From: Lachnospiraceae bacterium oral taxon 096
Lineage (GTDB): Bacteria > Bacillota > Clostridia > Lachnospirales > Lachnospiraceae
Assembly: GCA_018141845.1 (NCBI GenBank)
Contig: CP073340.1
Location: 1,947,001-2,011,000 of the forward strand
Direction of reading: 5' to 3'
Length of the DNA: 64,000 nucleotides
Shown: in pieces, positions 8,276 through 16,713 of the stretch
Layout: each line of letters starts with the position of its first letter
Numbering within the stretch: the first letter of the stretch is position 1
The notes under the pieces: model-generated
What the model saw: only the letters and a program-made list of their open reading frames with translations
Database searches by the model: none
What the model was told of the DNA's origin: nothing
Program-made: the position numbers and the translations under genes

Positions 8276-9388
8276 CTACTTTTTCTTTGCCTTATCTGTG
8301 GTAAGGTCTTTTACAGTCACTTCTTTCATATTTCCAGACTTTGGATCCCCAAGCTGAACCTTATCATTTGGATCCATCTGCCACTGATACCATCCGCCGT
8401 CATACACTGAAATATTCTTGTAGCCATTTTCATAAGCAATGAGGAATGGAACTGCCGCTCTCCAACCTGTTCCACAATAGAATGAAAGGTCATTTTTCAT
8501 AGATGCACCTGATTCACCAAGATATTTTTCCAATGTGTCGATTTTTACTGTCGTTCCATCTGCATTGGTATAAGAGCCATCATCTGTGTCATGTCCCCAA
8601 ATTGCACCATCTGGCTCTCCAGCACGGTCGATATAGGAATATCCACTCGTCTTTCCATCGAACTCATCCTTGCTTCGAATAGATACCAACTTAAAGTTTG
8701 GATCATCTGCCAACTTCTTCTTTACTGTCTCAATATCCATAACATACTCTGGATGTGCTGGAATCTTTACACCAAAATCCTTTGTTGTTGCCACAGGCTT
8801 ATTTGAAGTTGTTTCCACATTGTATCCAGCCTTTTCCCAAGCCTTAAATCCTCCATCTAAGCACTTGACATTCTCTACACCGGCCCAAAGAAAAGCAAAT
8901 GCTGCTCGGTCGTCTGCAGAATCCACACCATCTGCACCATAGAGAATCACTGTCGTATCCTTTGTAATGCCATAACTAGCCAAAAGCTTTCCAATTTCTT
9001 CTGGTGTACGAAGATTCCAATCCTTATCTGACTCAAGATCATCTGTGTTGAGATGGTACGCCCCTGGAATATGTCCCTTTGTATAGGCCTTGTCATCACT
9101 TTCCTTGCCCCAAGCAACTTCAATAATCTTATAATCGCTAGATTCTGGTTGCTTACCATCAATCACAGATTTAACCCATTCTGCACTCACATATACTTTT
9201 TGCTTATCCACTGTCTGGGTACTGCTCGTATTTTCTGCACTTACTGCTGTTGTCTGTGCCTCTGTGCTCTGTTCTGCCGTTGTTTGTACTGTTGTCTGTG
9301 CTGTTGTAGTCTCTGATTTTTGTGTTCCCCCACAGGCCGTGAGCAATGCTGCCGCTGCCATACTTACAAATACTACTCTCTTTTTCAT
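8276..9388 (-). CDS. Lipoprotein rhodanese (thiosulfate sulfurtransferase, YnjE-like)
   Basis: A 370-residue exported sulfurtransferase. The N-terminus is a lipoprotein signal with lipobox LLTAC, then a Ser/Thr/Gln-rich linker to about residue 65. Two rhodanese domains follow. The first (VILYGADGVDSADDRAAFAF) lacks the catalytic cysteine; the second carries CGTGWRA, with the cysteine as predicted persulfide site. It probably moves sulfane sulfur on the outer face of the membrane. The ATG at 9388 is used because the upstream ATG at 9400 overlaps the GGAGGGG ribosome binding site. E. coli ynjE, an exported rhodanese, is likewise next to an ABC importer and TVP38 genes. Confidence 0.9.
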   Translation of the reverse strand: MKKRVVFVSMAAAALLTACGGTQKSETTTAQTTVQTTAEQSTEAQTTAVSAENTSSTQTVDKQKVYVSAEWVKSVIDGKQPESSDYKIIEVAWGKESDDKAYTKGHIPGAYHLNTDDLESDKDWNLRTPEEIGKLLASYGITKDTTVILYGADGVDSADDRAAFAFLWAGVENVKCLDGGFKAWEKAGYNVETTSNKPVATTKDFGVKIPAHPEYVMDIETVKKKLADDPNFKLVSIRSKDEFDGKTSGYSYIDRAGEPDGAIWGHDTDDGSYTNADGTTVKIDTLEKYLGESGASMKNDLSFYCGTGWRAAVPFLIAYENGYKNISVYDGGWYQWQMDPNDKVQLGDPKSGNMKEVTVKDLTTDKAKKK

Positions 9389-9445
9389 TTTCCCCTCCAT
9401 TATTACATAATATCATGCGGTAGAATTATAACATTTTTAAGCAAA

Positions 9446-10312
9446 TTATACAATCATTTTATTCCAAGCACGATAAATTTCCCTTCGTATTTCATCAGAT
9501 TTCACAAATTTTGGAAGATTGACTACATTTGTTCCATTCCGAGAAATCCGCAAATATCCTCTCTTTAAATCTTCCTTTGATAAATCCATTTCACAATATT
9601 GGTCCTCAAATAATTCAGGATGGACAAGATAGACCGCTGAGTAGACATCCCAATTATATGCACCATCTATTCCATAATAATCCATATTGTAGTCAAACCA
9701 CCCAATGATACTATTGTAGATAAACTCTGCCTTTCTTGTATTCAACTTTAAAATTTTTTCCCTATATTCTTCTGCCCTAAATAAAATTTTTAGACACTCA
9801 TTTCCTGTCACCGTAGCCACATTTTTTGCCTTTGTAAGAACAGTATAACTTGCCTCTGGGTCGCAGGAAAAATTCAACTCATCCATCACTTTTTTCTGAA
9901 AAACTAGTGGTTCGGTAATCCCTCCCATTAAAACAACTTCTTTGACATGGTCAAAAAACTCTGGATCAATCTTCCAAGCCGCCCAAAGATTCGTTAAAGA
10001 TCCCGTCGCAAGAATGGACAATTCTTTTGTATACTTTCTTGCCATTTCTGCCAAAAAATGCCCTGCCTCATGCTCTACTTCTCCCGCCTTTTCACCTCCT
10101 TTTTTAATTGGAATATGACCAAGTTCCAATTCCTTTGCCATACGAATTGTATTGTGATACACAATATCTGTCTTTGAATTTCCATAAGTCGAAGTTATGC
10201 CCAAAAGCTCAACCTCTCCACAACCAAGTAAATACAATAATGCTAATCCATCATCCACATCACAATTTTGAATCCCAAAAGTATTGTCACAATCATATAC
10301 AACTTTCTTCAT
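9446..10312 (-). CDS. Inosine-uridine preferring nucleoside hydrolase family protein
   Basis: Hydrolase of the IunH fold, predicted to cleave the N-glycosidic bond of ribonucleosides or related ribosides. The N-terminus YDCDNTFG...DVDDGLALL is the Ca2+-binding aspartate cluster, with a short insertion between the DxD and DD halves compared with the usual DTDxGxDD. Other marks are LATGSLTN, VVLMGG and the ligand loop ELNFSCDPEAS. The ATG at 10312 with AAGGAGG upstream is chosen over a start at 10369. It overlaps the end of the ABC ATPase by 20 bases, so it is probably co-translated and its substrate may be imported by that transporter. Confidence 0.87.
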   Translation of the reverse strand: MKKVVYDCDNTFGIQNCDVDDGLALLYLLGCGEVELLGITSTYGNSKTDIVYHNTIRMAKELELGHIPIKKGGEKAGEVEHEAGHFLAEMARKYTKELSILATGSLTNLWAAWKIDPEFFDHVKEVVLMGGITEPLVFQKKVMDELNFSCDPEASYTVLTKAKNVATVTGNECLKILFRAEEYREKILKLNTRKAEFIYNSIIGWFDYNMDYYGIDGAYNWDVYSAVYLVHPELFEDQYCEMDLSKEDLKRGYLRISRNGTNVVNLPKFVKSDEIRREIYRAWNKMIV

Positions 10313-11348
10313 TTTTTTCTTCCTCCTTAAGCAAGATAAGCTTTTCAAGGCGAATACCCAATGATACAATATCTCCGACTTTTAAATTTTCTGCTTCTTC
10401 AAGGCTAACAAAATCACCAATTAACTCTTTTTCATTCCAGTTAAACAAAATTTCGATTCGATCACCCAAAAAATGTTTCTCTATTACCTTAGCCTGAAAA
10501 CCTTCATCTACACTTTCTTTTAATAGACAAAGATCTTGTGAACGAATAATTACATTGTATTTCCCATCTGCTTTCTTCACCGAAAAACAAAGACCTTGAA
10601 TTCTTAAGAGCCCATCCTGTACTTTTCCCTGCATTACATTGCATTTTCCAAAATACTTCGCACAAAGCAAATGATTTGGCTGATAATAAATATTTTCAAC
10701 ACTATCCATTTGGATTACTTGTCCATCATCCATAAAGGCAATTCGGTCAGATAAAAGCATTGCCTCCCTCTTGTCATGAGTTACAAGAATCGTTGTCAAA
10801 TTCTGTTCCTTATGAATTTTTTTCATAAGCTGACACATTTGTAACTTCAATGCCTCATCCAAGCCCGAAAATGGTTCATCCAACAACAAAACCTTTGGCT
10901 TTGCAGCCAAGGCTCTGGCAATTGCTACTCTCTGTTGCTGACCACCAGACATCTGATGAACTTTTCTCTTTTCAAATCCCTCCAGCTCCACAGCTTTCAA
11001 TAATCTTTTTACTTCCCTTTTCTGTTCTTTTTTGTCCAATTTTTGCAAATCCATCGGAAATGAAATATTTTTTTCTACATTCATATGGGGAAAAAGTCGA
11101 ATATCTTGAAAAACAATTACCGTTCCTCTATTTTGTACCTCTACATCATTCATCAATTTTTCACCTAGAAAAAGTTTTCCATCATCACTTTGTATTAAAC
11201 CTGCAATGCATTTTAACAATGTTGTCTTTCCACAACCAGAAGCCCCCAATATAGAGACAAACTCTCCATTTTCAATATTCATATGAATATCTTTTAGTAT
11301 TTTCTTCTCTCCAATATTCACAAAAATATGCTCCATTCTAAGCCTCAT
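10293..11348 (-). CDS. ABC importer ATP-binding protein (YnjD/PotA-like)
   Basis: ATPase of an importer. Walker A GASGCGKTT, Q-loop VFQDIRLFPHM, signature MSGGQQQRVAIARAL, Walker B VLLLDEP, H-loop LVTHDKREAM, then a C-terminal TOBE-like beta domain of ~110 residues. The start is placed at ATG 11348, which has GGAGGGG six bases upstream; the open frame runs further but without a ribosome binding site. It overlaps the second permease by 11 bases. It forms one transporter with the two permeases and the lipoprotein upstream. Confidence 0.93.
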   Translation of the reverse strand: MRLRMEHIFVNIGEKKILKDIHMNIENGEFVSILGASGCGKTTLLKCIAGLIQSDDGKLFLGEKLMNDVEVQNRGTVIVFQDIRLFPHMNVEKNISFPMDLQKLDKKEQKREVKRLLKAVELEGFEKRKVHQMSGGQQQRVAIARALAAKPKVLLLDEPFSGLDEALKLQMCQLMKKIHKEQNLTTILVTHDKREAMLLSDRIAFMDDGQVIQMDSVENIYYQPNHLLCAKYFGKCNVMQGKVQDGLLRIQGLCFSVKKADGKYNVIIRSQDLCLLKESVDEGFQAKVIEKHFLGDRIEILFNWNEKELIGDFVSLEEAENLKVGDIVSLGIRLEKLILLKEEEKNEESCI

Positions 11349-12165
11349 AGTATGCCCCTCCATTCTTTCTATTGAGAACTTGTGCCAATTTTGTAAAAAT
11401 AAAGAAAACAAAATCATTAAGAAGCAAAAAAAGTACACTGTAGACACTGGCTATATTTCGATTTCCACTCTGCAAATAGGGCATCATAACAATAGTAAAA
11501 GTCTTCACTCTGCCACCACCAATTAAAAGTGTAATAAAATATTGACTAAATGAAACAATATAGGCCATACTCCATGCTGGTAAAAGTACTGGAATAAGTA
11601 ATGGCAGGGTAACTACAAAAAATGCTCGATAAGAGCCTGCCCCCAAAACTCTTGCCTGCTCCTCTAACCTCGTTCCCAATGCTCTCATTCCACTCATTAT
11701 AATTTGTATACAATAAGGTAAAGACAATAACACATGGCACAATATCACACCCAAAATGGTGTTGTTTAGCCCCATTTGAATAAAATAAAACTGTATTCCC
11801 ATTCCAAATACTGTAGCTGGTACCATAAACGGCAAAATAGTCAAAAAAAAGAAAAACTGCCGTCCCCTAAATTGATAGACGAGCAACGCCCGTGCTGTCA
11901 TCATTCCAATCACGCATGAAATCATAGCAACTGCTGTCGATATTCCAATCGAAGAGACAAACAACTCCACTGTCTCCCTTCTTCTTCGAAATATTTCTCC
12001 TACTCCCCTCAGCGAATAGTGTGTTGGAAAAAATTGCGGCCACGGCAATCGCTCCATAAACATCCATTGTACAATATTCATTAGTGGCAAGAGTACGATG
12101 GCACACAAACAAAGGCAAACTAGATATTGCACCCATTTCTTTTTTCTTTTCATCCTATTTTTCAT
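11338..12165 (-). CDS. ABC transporter permease, second subunit
   Basis: 275-residue inner-membrane permease with about six helices and a basic N-terminus (MKNRMKRKKK). The EAA loop, which docks the ATPase, is visible as EEQARVLGAGSYRAFFVVTLPLL. It resembles the C-terminal half of E. coli YnjC, which is a single fused permease; here the halves are separate genes overlapping by 11 bases. Confidence 0.9.
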   Translation of the reverse strand: MKNRMKRKKKWVQYLVCLCLCAIVLLPLMNIVQWMFMERLPWPQFFPTHYSLRGVGEIFRRRRETVELFVSSIGISTAVAMISCVIGMMTARALLVYQFRGRQFFFFLTILPFMVPATVFGMGIQFYFIQMGLNNTILGVILCHVLLSLPYCIQIIMSGMRALGTRLEEQARVLGAGSYRAFFVVTLPLLIPVLLPAWSMAYIVSFSQYFITLLIGGGRVKTFTIVMMPYLQSGNRNIASVYSVLFLLLNDFVFFIFTKLAQVLNRKNGGAYYEA

Positions 12166-13027
12166 CTTCTTCCATTGACTTTTTCATCAAATAAAAATAT
12201 CCAACTGTGCAAACGATAGACAAAAATAAAATTAGTCCATTGATTGCCATTGCATACGGTCGGTGTTGTAAATCTGGAGTTGTAAATTCCTGATAAGCCA
12301 AAACAGGCAATGCCCTTGGCCAAGTTGCTCCCAATAAAAATGGCAATTCGTAACCACCAAAGGCAAAGACAAAGATAATCATCCATGCACTCAAAATACT
12401 TTCCTTGCACAATGGCAGTGTTACCCTCCACATTGTTTGTATCCCGATTGCTCCCAAGTTTCTTGCCACTTCTCCCAATTTTCCATTAATATTTTTCATC
12501 AAAGAAAGTACAAAAAATACAATAAATGGTGCCTCTTTCCATACATAGGCCAAAACAATCCCTATTCCCTGACGATCATGAATCAACATTGGAAACTGAT
12601 TCTGGTTTTGAATCATCCCCAAGTGAAAAAATAACCTTGCGAGCTGACCATTGTTTGAAAAAAGATTGATTACAAATACAGCCGTCACTACATGGGGCGT
12701 AATTACGGGGAGTTTTAAAATTCTCTCTGTAATCGACATTTCATCTTTATTGTCCCTCTCTCTATACACCAAAAAAAGACAAATGATACTTCCCAAAATA
12801 ACTGCAAAAATCGAAGATACCATCGCAATTTTTAGTGAATACACGATGGATGCTACCAAATCCTTGTGAGTCAAAATTTCTATATAATAGCGTACTGTAG
12901 GTTTCGTCAATCCGAAAACTGGAACCACTCCAAAACTCTGAGCGATTCCAGTACACAGTCCCATTAAAAATAGAGACATCAACAATATAAATGGCAGCAG
13001 TAAATAATACGGTGCCCATTTTTTCAT
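12155..13027 (-). CDS. ABC transporter permease, first subunit
   Basis: 290-residue permease with six predicted helices. The EAA-type loop is GEVARNLGAIGIQTMWRVTLPL. It starts at the stop of the binding-protein gene (one-base overlap) and overlaps the next permease by 11 bases, indicating coupled translation and a heterodimeric channel. Confidence 0.9.
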   Translation of the reverse strand: MKKWAPYYLLLPFILLMSLFLMGLCTGIAQSFGVVPVFGLTKPTVRYYIEILTHKDLVASIVYSLKIAMVSSIFAVILGSIICLFLVYRERDNKDEMSITERILKLPVITPHVVTAVFVINLFSNNGQLARLFFHLGMIQNQNQFPMLIHDRQGIGIVLAYVWKEAPFIVFFVLSLMKNINGKLGEVARNLGAIGIQTMWRVTLPLCKESILSAWMIIFVFAFGGYELPFLLGATWPRALPVLAYQEFTTPDLQHRPYAMAINGLILFLSIVCTVGYFYLMKKSMEEDEK

Positions 13028-14322
13028 TATTTTCCCACAACTTCCTCATTCCAGATTTCTTCGATAATAGGAACAAACTCTGCTGGAATTTCAGGAATAA
13101 ATTTTGAAGCTAGCTCCTGTTGAGGAATTGTTCCCTTCCCCAAATCTACTTGGTCAAACGCCGCCTTTTGTTCTGATGACAACTTAGCATTATCTAATAC
13201 TGGAATCGTCTTTAACTTCGCATAGCGATTTGCCTGCACCTCAGGATCCAACATCTCATTGATGGCTACCATTGCTCCCTCTTTATTTTTTGAGTTCTTC
13301 GCAATTGCAATATAATTGGTATTTCCCAAAGTTCCCTTGTCAAATTGGAAAGATTGAACTGTTGCTGGGAACTTTCCACTCTCAATATTGGCTGCCACTG
13401 AATATGCCCCATAGGTCATATTGATTAAAACCTCACCATCGGCAAACATGTTCTCTAATTCTGTAGAAGATGCTGGGAATGTCTTTCCCTGATTCCACAA
13501 ATAAGGATTCAATGACTTTAAGTAGTCAATTACTGGTGTAATTTCTTTTTTTACATCTTCTTTCGTCGGTTTTAATCCCTTAAAAATATCATTTCCCACT
13601 GTAATGGCAATAACATTTCGCACAAAGGCACTTCCTGTAAAATCTGGAAGTGCAGGATAGGTAAACTTACCTGGATGTGCTTTCACAAACTCCTCAAGCT
13701 TATCTAAATCCGTCGGAAACTCCGATGCTGGAACTGTCGCTGTATCTGCCTCAAAAACAAATTGAGCCTTTCCATAAGGTGCCTCATACCCATCTACTGG
13801 GTAGGCAAAATCATACTTAATGTTGTCAGCATTGGCATCTACATAGCGATTAAAATTTGGTAACTTATCTGTAAATGGCCCATAGAGCATTTGATTGTCC
13901 TTCGCTGTCTTAAAGTTCTCTCCATTGATCCAAATCATATCAATGTCGCCTTCTTTTTCTCCAGCCTGAATCTCTCCTGACAATTGACTCAAAATTTGGT
14001 CAATATCCATTGGAACTCTCTTTAAGGTCACATTATACTTTTCCTTCATTCTTGGTGCAAAGTAGTCATCTAACCATGCATTGAGCTTGTCATCTCCACC
14101 CCAACCATAGAAATTAACCGTCGTCCCCGCCACCGACTTTGTGTCTAATTCGGTATTTGCCGCACTGGGATTCTCTGCTGTAGTACTTGCCACTGTTGTG
14201 CTTGTTGCCACTGTAGTCTCACTTGGGTTATTGGGGTTATTTGTGGTCTTTGATGTATTGGAACATCCAGAAAGCAATAGGCCAAAGCTAAGTGCTGCTG
14301 CCAGAAAAATTCTTTTTTTCAT
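13027..14322 (-). CDS. ABC transporter substrate-binding lipoprotein (YnjB-like)
   Basis: 431-residue extracellular binding protein. The signal ends in lipobox LLLSGC, followed by a Thr/Asn/Ser-rich tether. The mature part starts VNFYGWGGDDKLNAWL and carries DIDMIWINGENF, PVDGYEAPYGKAQFVFE and HPGKFTYPALPDFTGSAFVR, a pattern I recognise from the E. coli YnjB group of cluster D binding proteins. Substrate unknown. ATG 14322 is preferred over 14343 because GGAGGG sits just upstream of it. First gene of the importer operon. Confidence 0.9.
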   Translation of the reverse strand: MKKRIFLAAALSFGLLLSGCSNTSKTTNNPNNPSETTVATSTTVASTTAENPSAANTELDTKSVAGTTVNFYGWGGDDKLNAWLDDYFAPRMKEKYNVTLKRVPMDIDQILSQLSGEIQAGEKEGDIDMIWINGENFKTAKDNQMLYGPFTDKLPNFNRYVDANADNIKYDFAYPVDGYEAPYGKAQFVFEADTATVPASEFPTDLDKLEEFVKAHPGKFTYPALPDFTGSAFVRNVIAITVGNDIFKGLKPTKEDVKKEITPVIDYLKSLNPYLWNQGKTFPASSTELENMFADGEVLINMTYGAYSVAANIESGKFPATVQSFQFDKGTLGNTNYIAIAKNSKNKEGAMVAINEMLDPEVQANRYAKLKTIPVLDNAKLSSEQKAAFDQVDLGKGTIPQQELASKFIPEIPAEFVPIIEEIWNEEVVGK

Positions 14323-14374
14323 ACTATCCCTCCATATCTCCATTTATTTATCATAGAATTTGACTAGTAATCTC

Positions 14375-14380
14375 ATTATA
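14375..14380 (-). promoter_or_regulatory. Candidate -10 box of the ABC importer operon
   Basis: TATAAT on the minus strand, about 53 bases upstream of the binding-protein start. No convincing -35 (GGTCAA at the expected distance). No clear terminator is seen between the dynamin operon end and this box, so read-through from the dynamin operon is possible. Confidence 0.4.
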
Positions 14381-14437
14381 GTATAATTCTTCTGATTTGA
14401 CCATGATAAAGGAGCAAGATATTCAAACACATATCTA

Positions 14438-14731
14438 TTATCTTCTCAACATATATTCTGTAGCCCTTTTCGCTACTTTTTTCTTATATGGCTTTAAATC
14501 ATTCAACAACAACTTTACTGCCAAAAAATACCGAATAGCTCTCCTATAATTACCTATTTGCAATTGATAATTCACTATTTTTCTCAATACCAAAATCTCT
14601 TTCATCCTTTTTTCTGCACAAATACTAGATTCATTCATTAGCTTGAAAAATGGCAAGAACTCTTGTATTTCTCTGAGTTCCCTGTCAAAATTATCAATCG
14701 CAACCAATAACTCCTTCCTATCTACCATCAT
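14438..14731 (-). CDS. Small helical protein, last gene of the dynamin operon
   Basis: 97 residues, no family recognised. Predicted almost entirely helical: charged heptads at the start (ELLVAIDNFDRELREIQEF), then a TPR-like stretch (NYQLQIGNYRRAIRYFLAVKLLL) and a basic tail (KPYKKKVAKRATEYMLRR). It overlaps the coiled-coil gene by 14 bases with GGAGAG upstream, so it is co-translated with it. Possibly an adaptor of the dynamin system; this is context only. Confidence 0.7.
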   Translation of the reverse strand: MMVDRKELLVAIDNFDRELREIQEFLPFFKLMNESSICAEKRMKEILVLRKIVNYQLQIGNYRRAIRYFLAVKLLLNDLKPYKKKVAKRATEYMLRR

Positions 14732-15686
14732 GTAACAGACTCTCCAAAATTTCCCTATCCTTTGCTGACATCGATGTTACCTGGTCACAAATTCTATTCA
14801 TTGCTTCTCTAAAACCTTGGATCTGACTTGAAAAATTTTTAATTTCCTCCTGTAATTCCTCCATAGAATCACTAAGTTTTCCCTGCAAATCCCTTTCTTG
14901 CTTTTGAACACTTTTTTTGAAATCATTAGCCATCTCTAATACAGATTCCTTTGATTCTTCAACCATATCCGAAAAGAAATCTTTCGATTCTTCAACCATA
15001 TCCGAAAGAGAATCTTTTGATTCTTCAACCATAACTGAAAGAGAATTTTTTGATTCTTCAACCATACCTGAAAGGGAATCTTTCGATTCTTCAACCATAA
15101 CTGAAAGAGAATTTTTCGATTCTTCACAAATTTTCGATACATTCTCTTCTAAAGAATTGATAGACTCTGTTATGTCTGTATAACTTTTTTCCAATATATC
15201 TCTTGTCTTTTCAAGGCTCTGTGTAACTGTATCTCTGAAGTCGATATAAAACTTATGATTACTCTCTTCTTGATTCAATTCAGTCGTTACAATATCTTTT
15301 AGCTTATCATTCAGTCTTTTCAACTCCTCCTGCATTTGTCTGTAGCAATCCAGCGATTCTTTCCCATACGCCTCAACCGTTCCTTGAAAAGCATTCATAT
15401 CATCCATCTGTTTCTGACTGTTTTCAATCATCTTCTCTATCTTCTGCAAAATCGTATTTTGCCACATTTGAATACATTCAACTAATTCCTGATTTCTGCC
15501 CAAATGTTCCTTTTTCACTTCTTCTCTCTCATCATCAAAAAGCTTCCATGAATAAAATCCAATAAATCCACTGATAATAATTACACAAATCGATGCTACA
15601 TTCGCATACGCTCCACAAAAAGAACCTATTGCTTGGTTTCCCACGAATAGAGATATGCTTAGTATTCCCAAAATCTTTTTGTTCAT
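14718..15686 (-). CDS. Membrane-anchored hendecad coiled-coil protein
   Basis: 322 residues. Two hydrophobic segments at the N-terminus (about 4-25 and 29-47), then a long soluble helix resembling the cytoplasmic stalk of chemoreceptors. Residues about 187-250 are six near-identical 11-residue units (consensus MVEESKDSLSD), a hendecad repeat that would form a right-handed or straight coiled coil. No HAMP or methylation hairpin seen. It lies between an unknown protein and the small helical protein, one base after the upstream stop. Likely the membrane scaffold for the dynamins; inferred. Confidence 0.72.
   Translation of the reverse strand: MNKKILGILSISLFVGNQAIGSFCGAYANVASICVIIISGFIGFYSWKLFDDEREEVKKEHLGRNQELVECIQMWQNTILQKIEKMIENSQKQMDDMNAFQGTVEAYGKESLDCYRQMQEELKRLNDKLKDIVTTELNQEESNHKFYIDFRDTVTQSLEKTRDILEKSYTDITESINSLEENVSKICEESKNSLSVMVEESKDSLSGMVEESKNSLSVMVEESKDSLSDMVEESKDFFSDMVEESKESVLEMANDFKKSVQKQERDLQGKLSDSMEELQEEIKNFSSQIQGFREAMNRICDQVTSMSAKDREILESLLHDGR
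14935..15125. repeat. 33-bp imperfect tandem repeat within coding sequence
   Basis: Six tandem copies of a 33-base unit containing GATTCTTCAACCAT, translating on the minus strand to the 11-residue hendecad of the coiled-coil protein. The period is a whole number of codons, so copy-number change would keep the frame and alter stalk length. Confidence 0.85.
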
Positions 15687-15687
15687 T

Positions 15688-16713
15688 TTATTTTCCCAAC
15701 AACTCCTTCAACTTTTCTATCCTATTTTCCATTCTCTCTACAATTTTTTGTTTCAATTCATCTTTAAAAAATTGCCGTGTACAATTTTTCATACGAACAA
15801 TATTCTCTCTATGCTGATTATAAAAAACCTCATATTTTTGTTCACTTCTTTGAAAACAAAGCTCTTCCACATTTGTATATATAAAGTTTGCAAAGTCCCC
15901 TTGAATTTCCACAAAAAACTCTTTTAGATCTCTCTCCAAATCCCACATATTGATTTCCTTCATAAAATATTTATAAATTCCCTCAACAAACATTGGGATT
16001 TTAGAATGCCCACGATCAACTATTCTCTTACTAATTTCACCTACAAATATTTTTCGAATATCTCCCCCTCTTTTTATTCCATCTCTCATCACCTTTTCCA
16101 TATATATATCATCAAAAAAATCCTCATAAACTAAATCATATTCAAAATCAAAGTCTTCATGGATATACTGTAGGACATAATCTAATTTTTTCCTCAATAG
16201 TGCATAAATATCATATGAATCATCAAGGGTTTGAAATAAGAGTTCCTTTATCTTTGATAAACTAGATATCTTAACAGAATGCCCCTCCTGAGTATAAAGT
16301 TTTTTCGCCTCATTCATAGCATCCTCTATCGTAGAAACATCTGATTTTAAGCCCTTTTGTTCACCTTCAATTAAAATGATTTCATATTCTCGAGTGTGAG
16401 GATGATCAGAAATTTTTCTCACATCCTCTACAGTATCTTTTGTTCTATATGGAAATTCATCAAAAATCAATATCTTATCATACCCCTCATACTCTACATT
16501 TTGTAGAACCGTTCCCTGTATGATTACCTCTGTGTTCAGTGGTATTTCACTAGATATCAACACTCCATTATATCCATCTTGATCACACGCAACATGAACA
16601 TCTTCTATTGTGTTGATCGTAGTTACATTAACTAATTCATTATAGGCTGCATCACCGATTAACATTTTTAAATATTGAAATCTTGATTGATCTCCAATAA
16701 TATAGAATCTCAC
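15688..16713 (-). CDS. Unknown protein of the dynamin operon
   Basis: 341 residues, no family recognised. The N-terminal ~125 residues look alpha/beta (FYIIGDQSRF, GVLISSEIPL, KILIFDEFPY, YEIILIEGEQKG) and could be a Rossmann-like or receiver-like fold without obvious catalytic motifs. The rest is helical and acidic (EDFDFEYDLVYEDFFDD) with a C-terminal basic coiled coil (RMENRIEKLKELLG). It overlaps the third dynamin by 4 bases (ATGA) and is followed one base later by the coiled-coil gene. Likely a sensor or adaptor for the GTPases, by context. Confidence 0.7.
   Translation of the reverse strand: MRFYIIGDQSRFQYLKMLIGDAAYNELVNVTTINTIEDVHVACDQDGYNGVLISSEIPLNTEVIIQGTVLQNVEYEGYDKILIFDEFPYRTKDTVEDVRKISDHPHTREYEIILIEGEQKGLKSDVSTIEDAMNEAKKLYTQEGHSVKISSLSKIKELLFQTLDDSYDIYALLRKKLDYVLQYIHEDFDFEYDLVYEDFFDDIYMEKVMRDGIKRGGDIRKIFVGEISKRIVDRGHSKIPMFVEGIYKYFMKEINMWDLERDLKEFFVEIQGDFANFIYTNVEELCFQRSEQKYEVFYNQHRENIVRMKNCTRQFFKDELKQKIVERMENRIEKLKELLGK

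Noticed and set aside
14322..14437. Terminator between the dynamin and ABC operons
   Set aside because: No convincing stem plus T-tract on the minus strand.
14935..15125. Regular 33-bp repeats resembling a CRISPR array
   Set aside because: Units are contiguous with no spacers and translate in frame to an 11-residue hendecad; no cas genes nearby.
14917..15183. Plus-strand frame over the hendecad repeats
   Set aside because: Mirror of the 33-bp repeat; no ribosome binding site, and it lies wholly inside a well-supported minus-strand gene.
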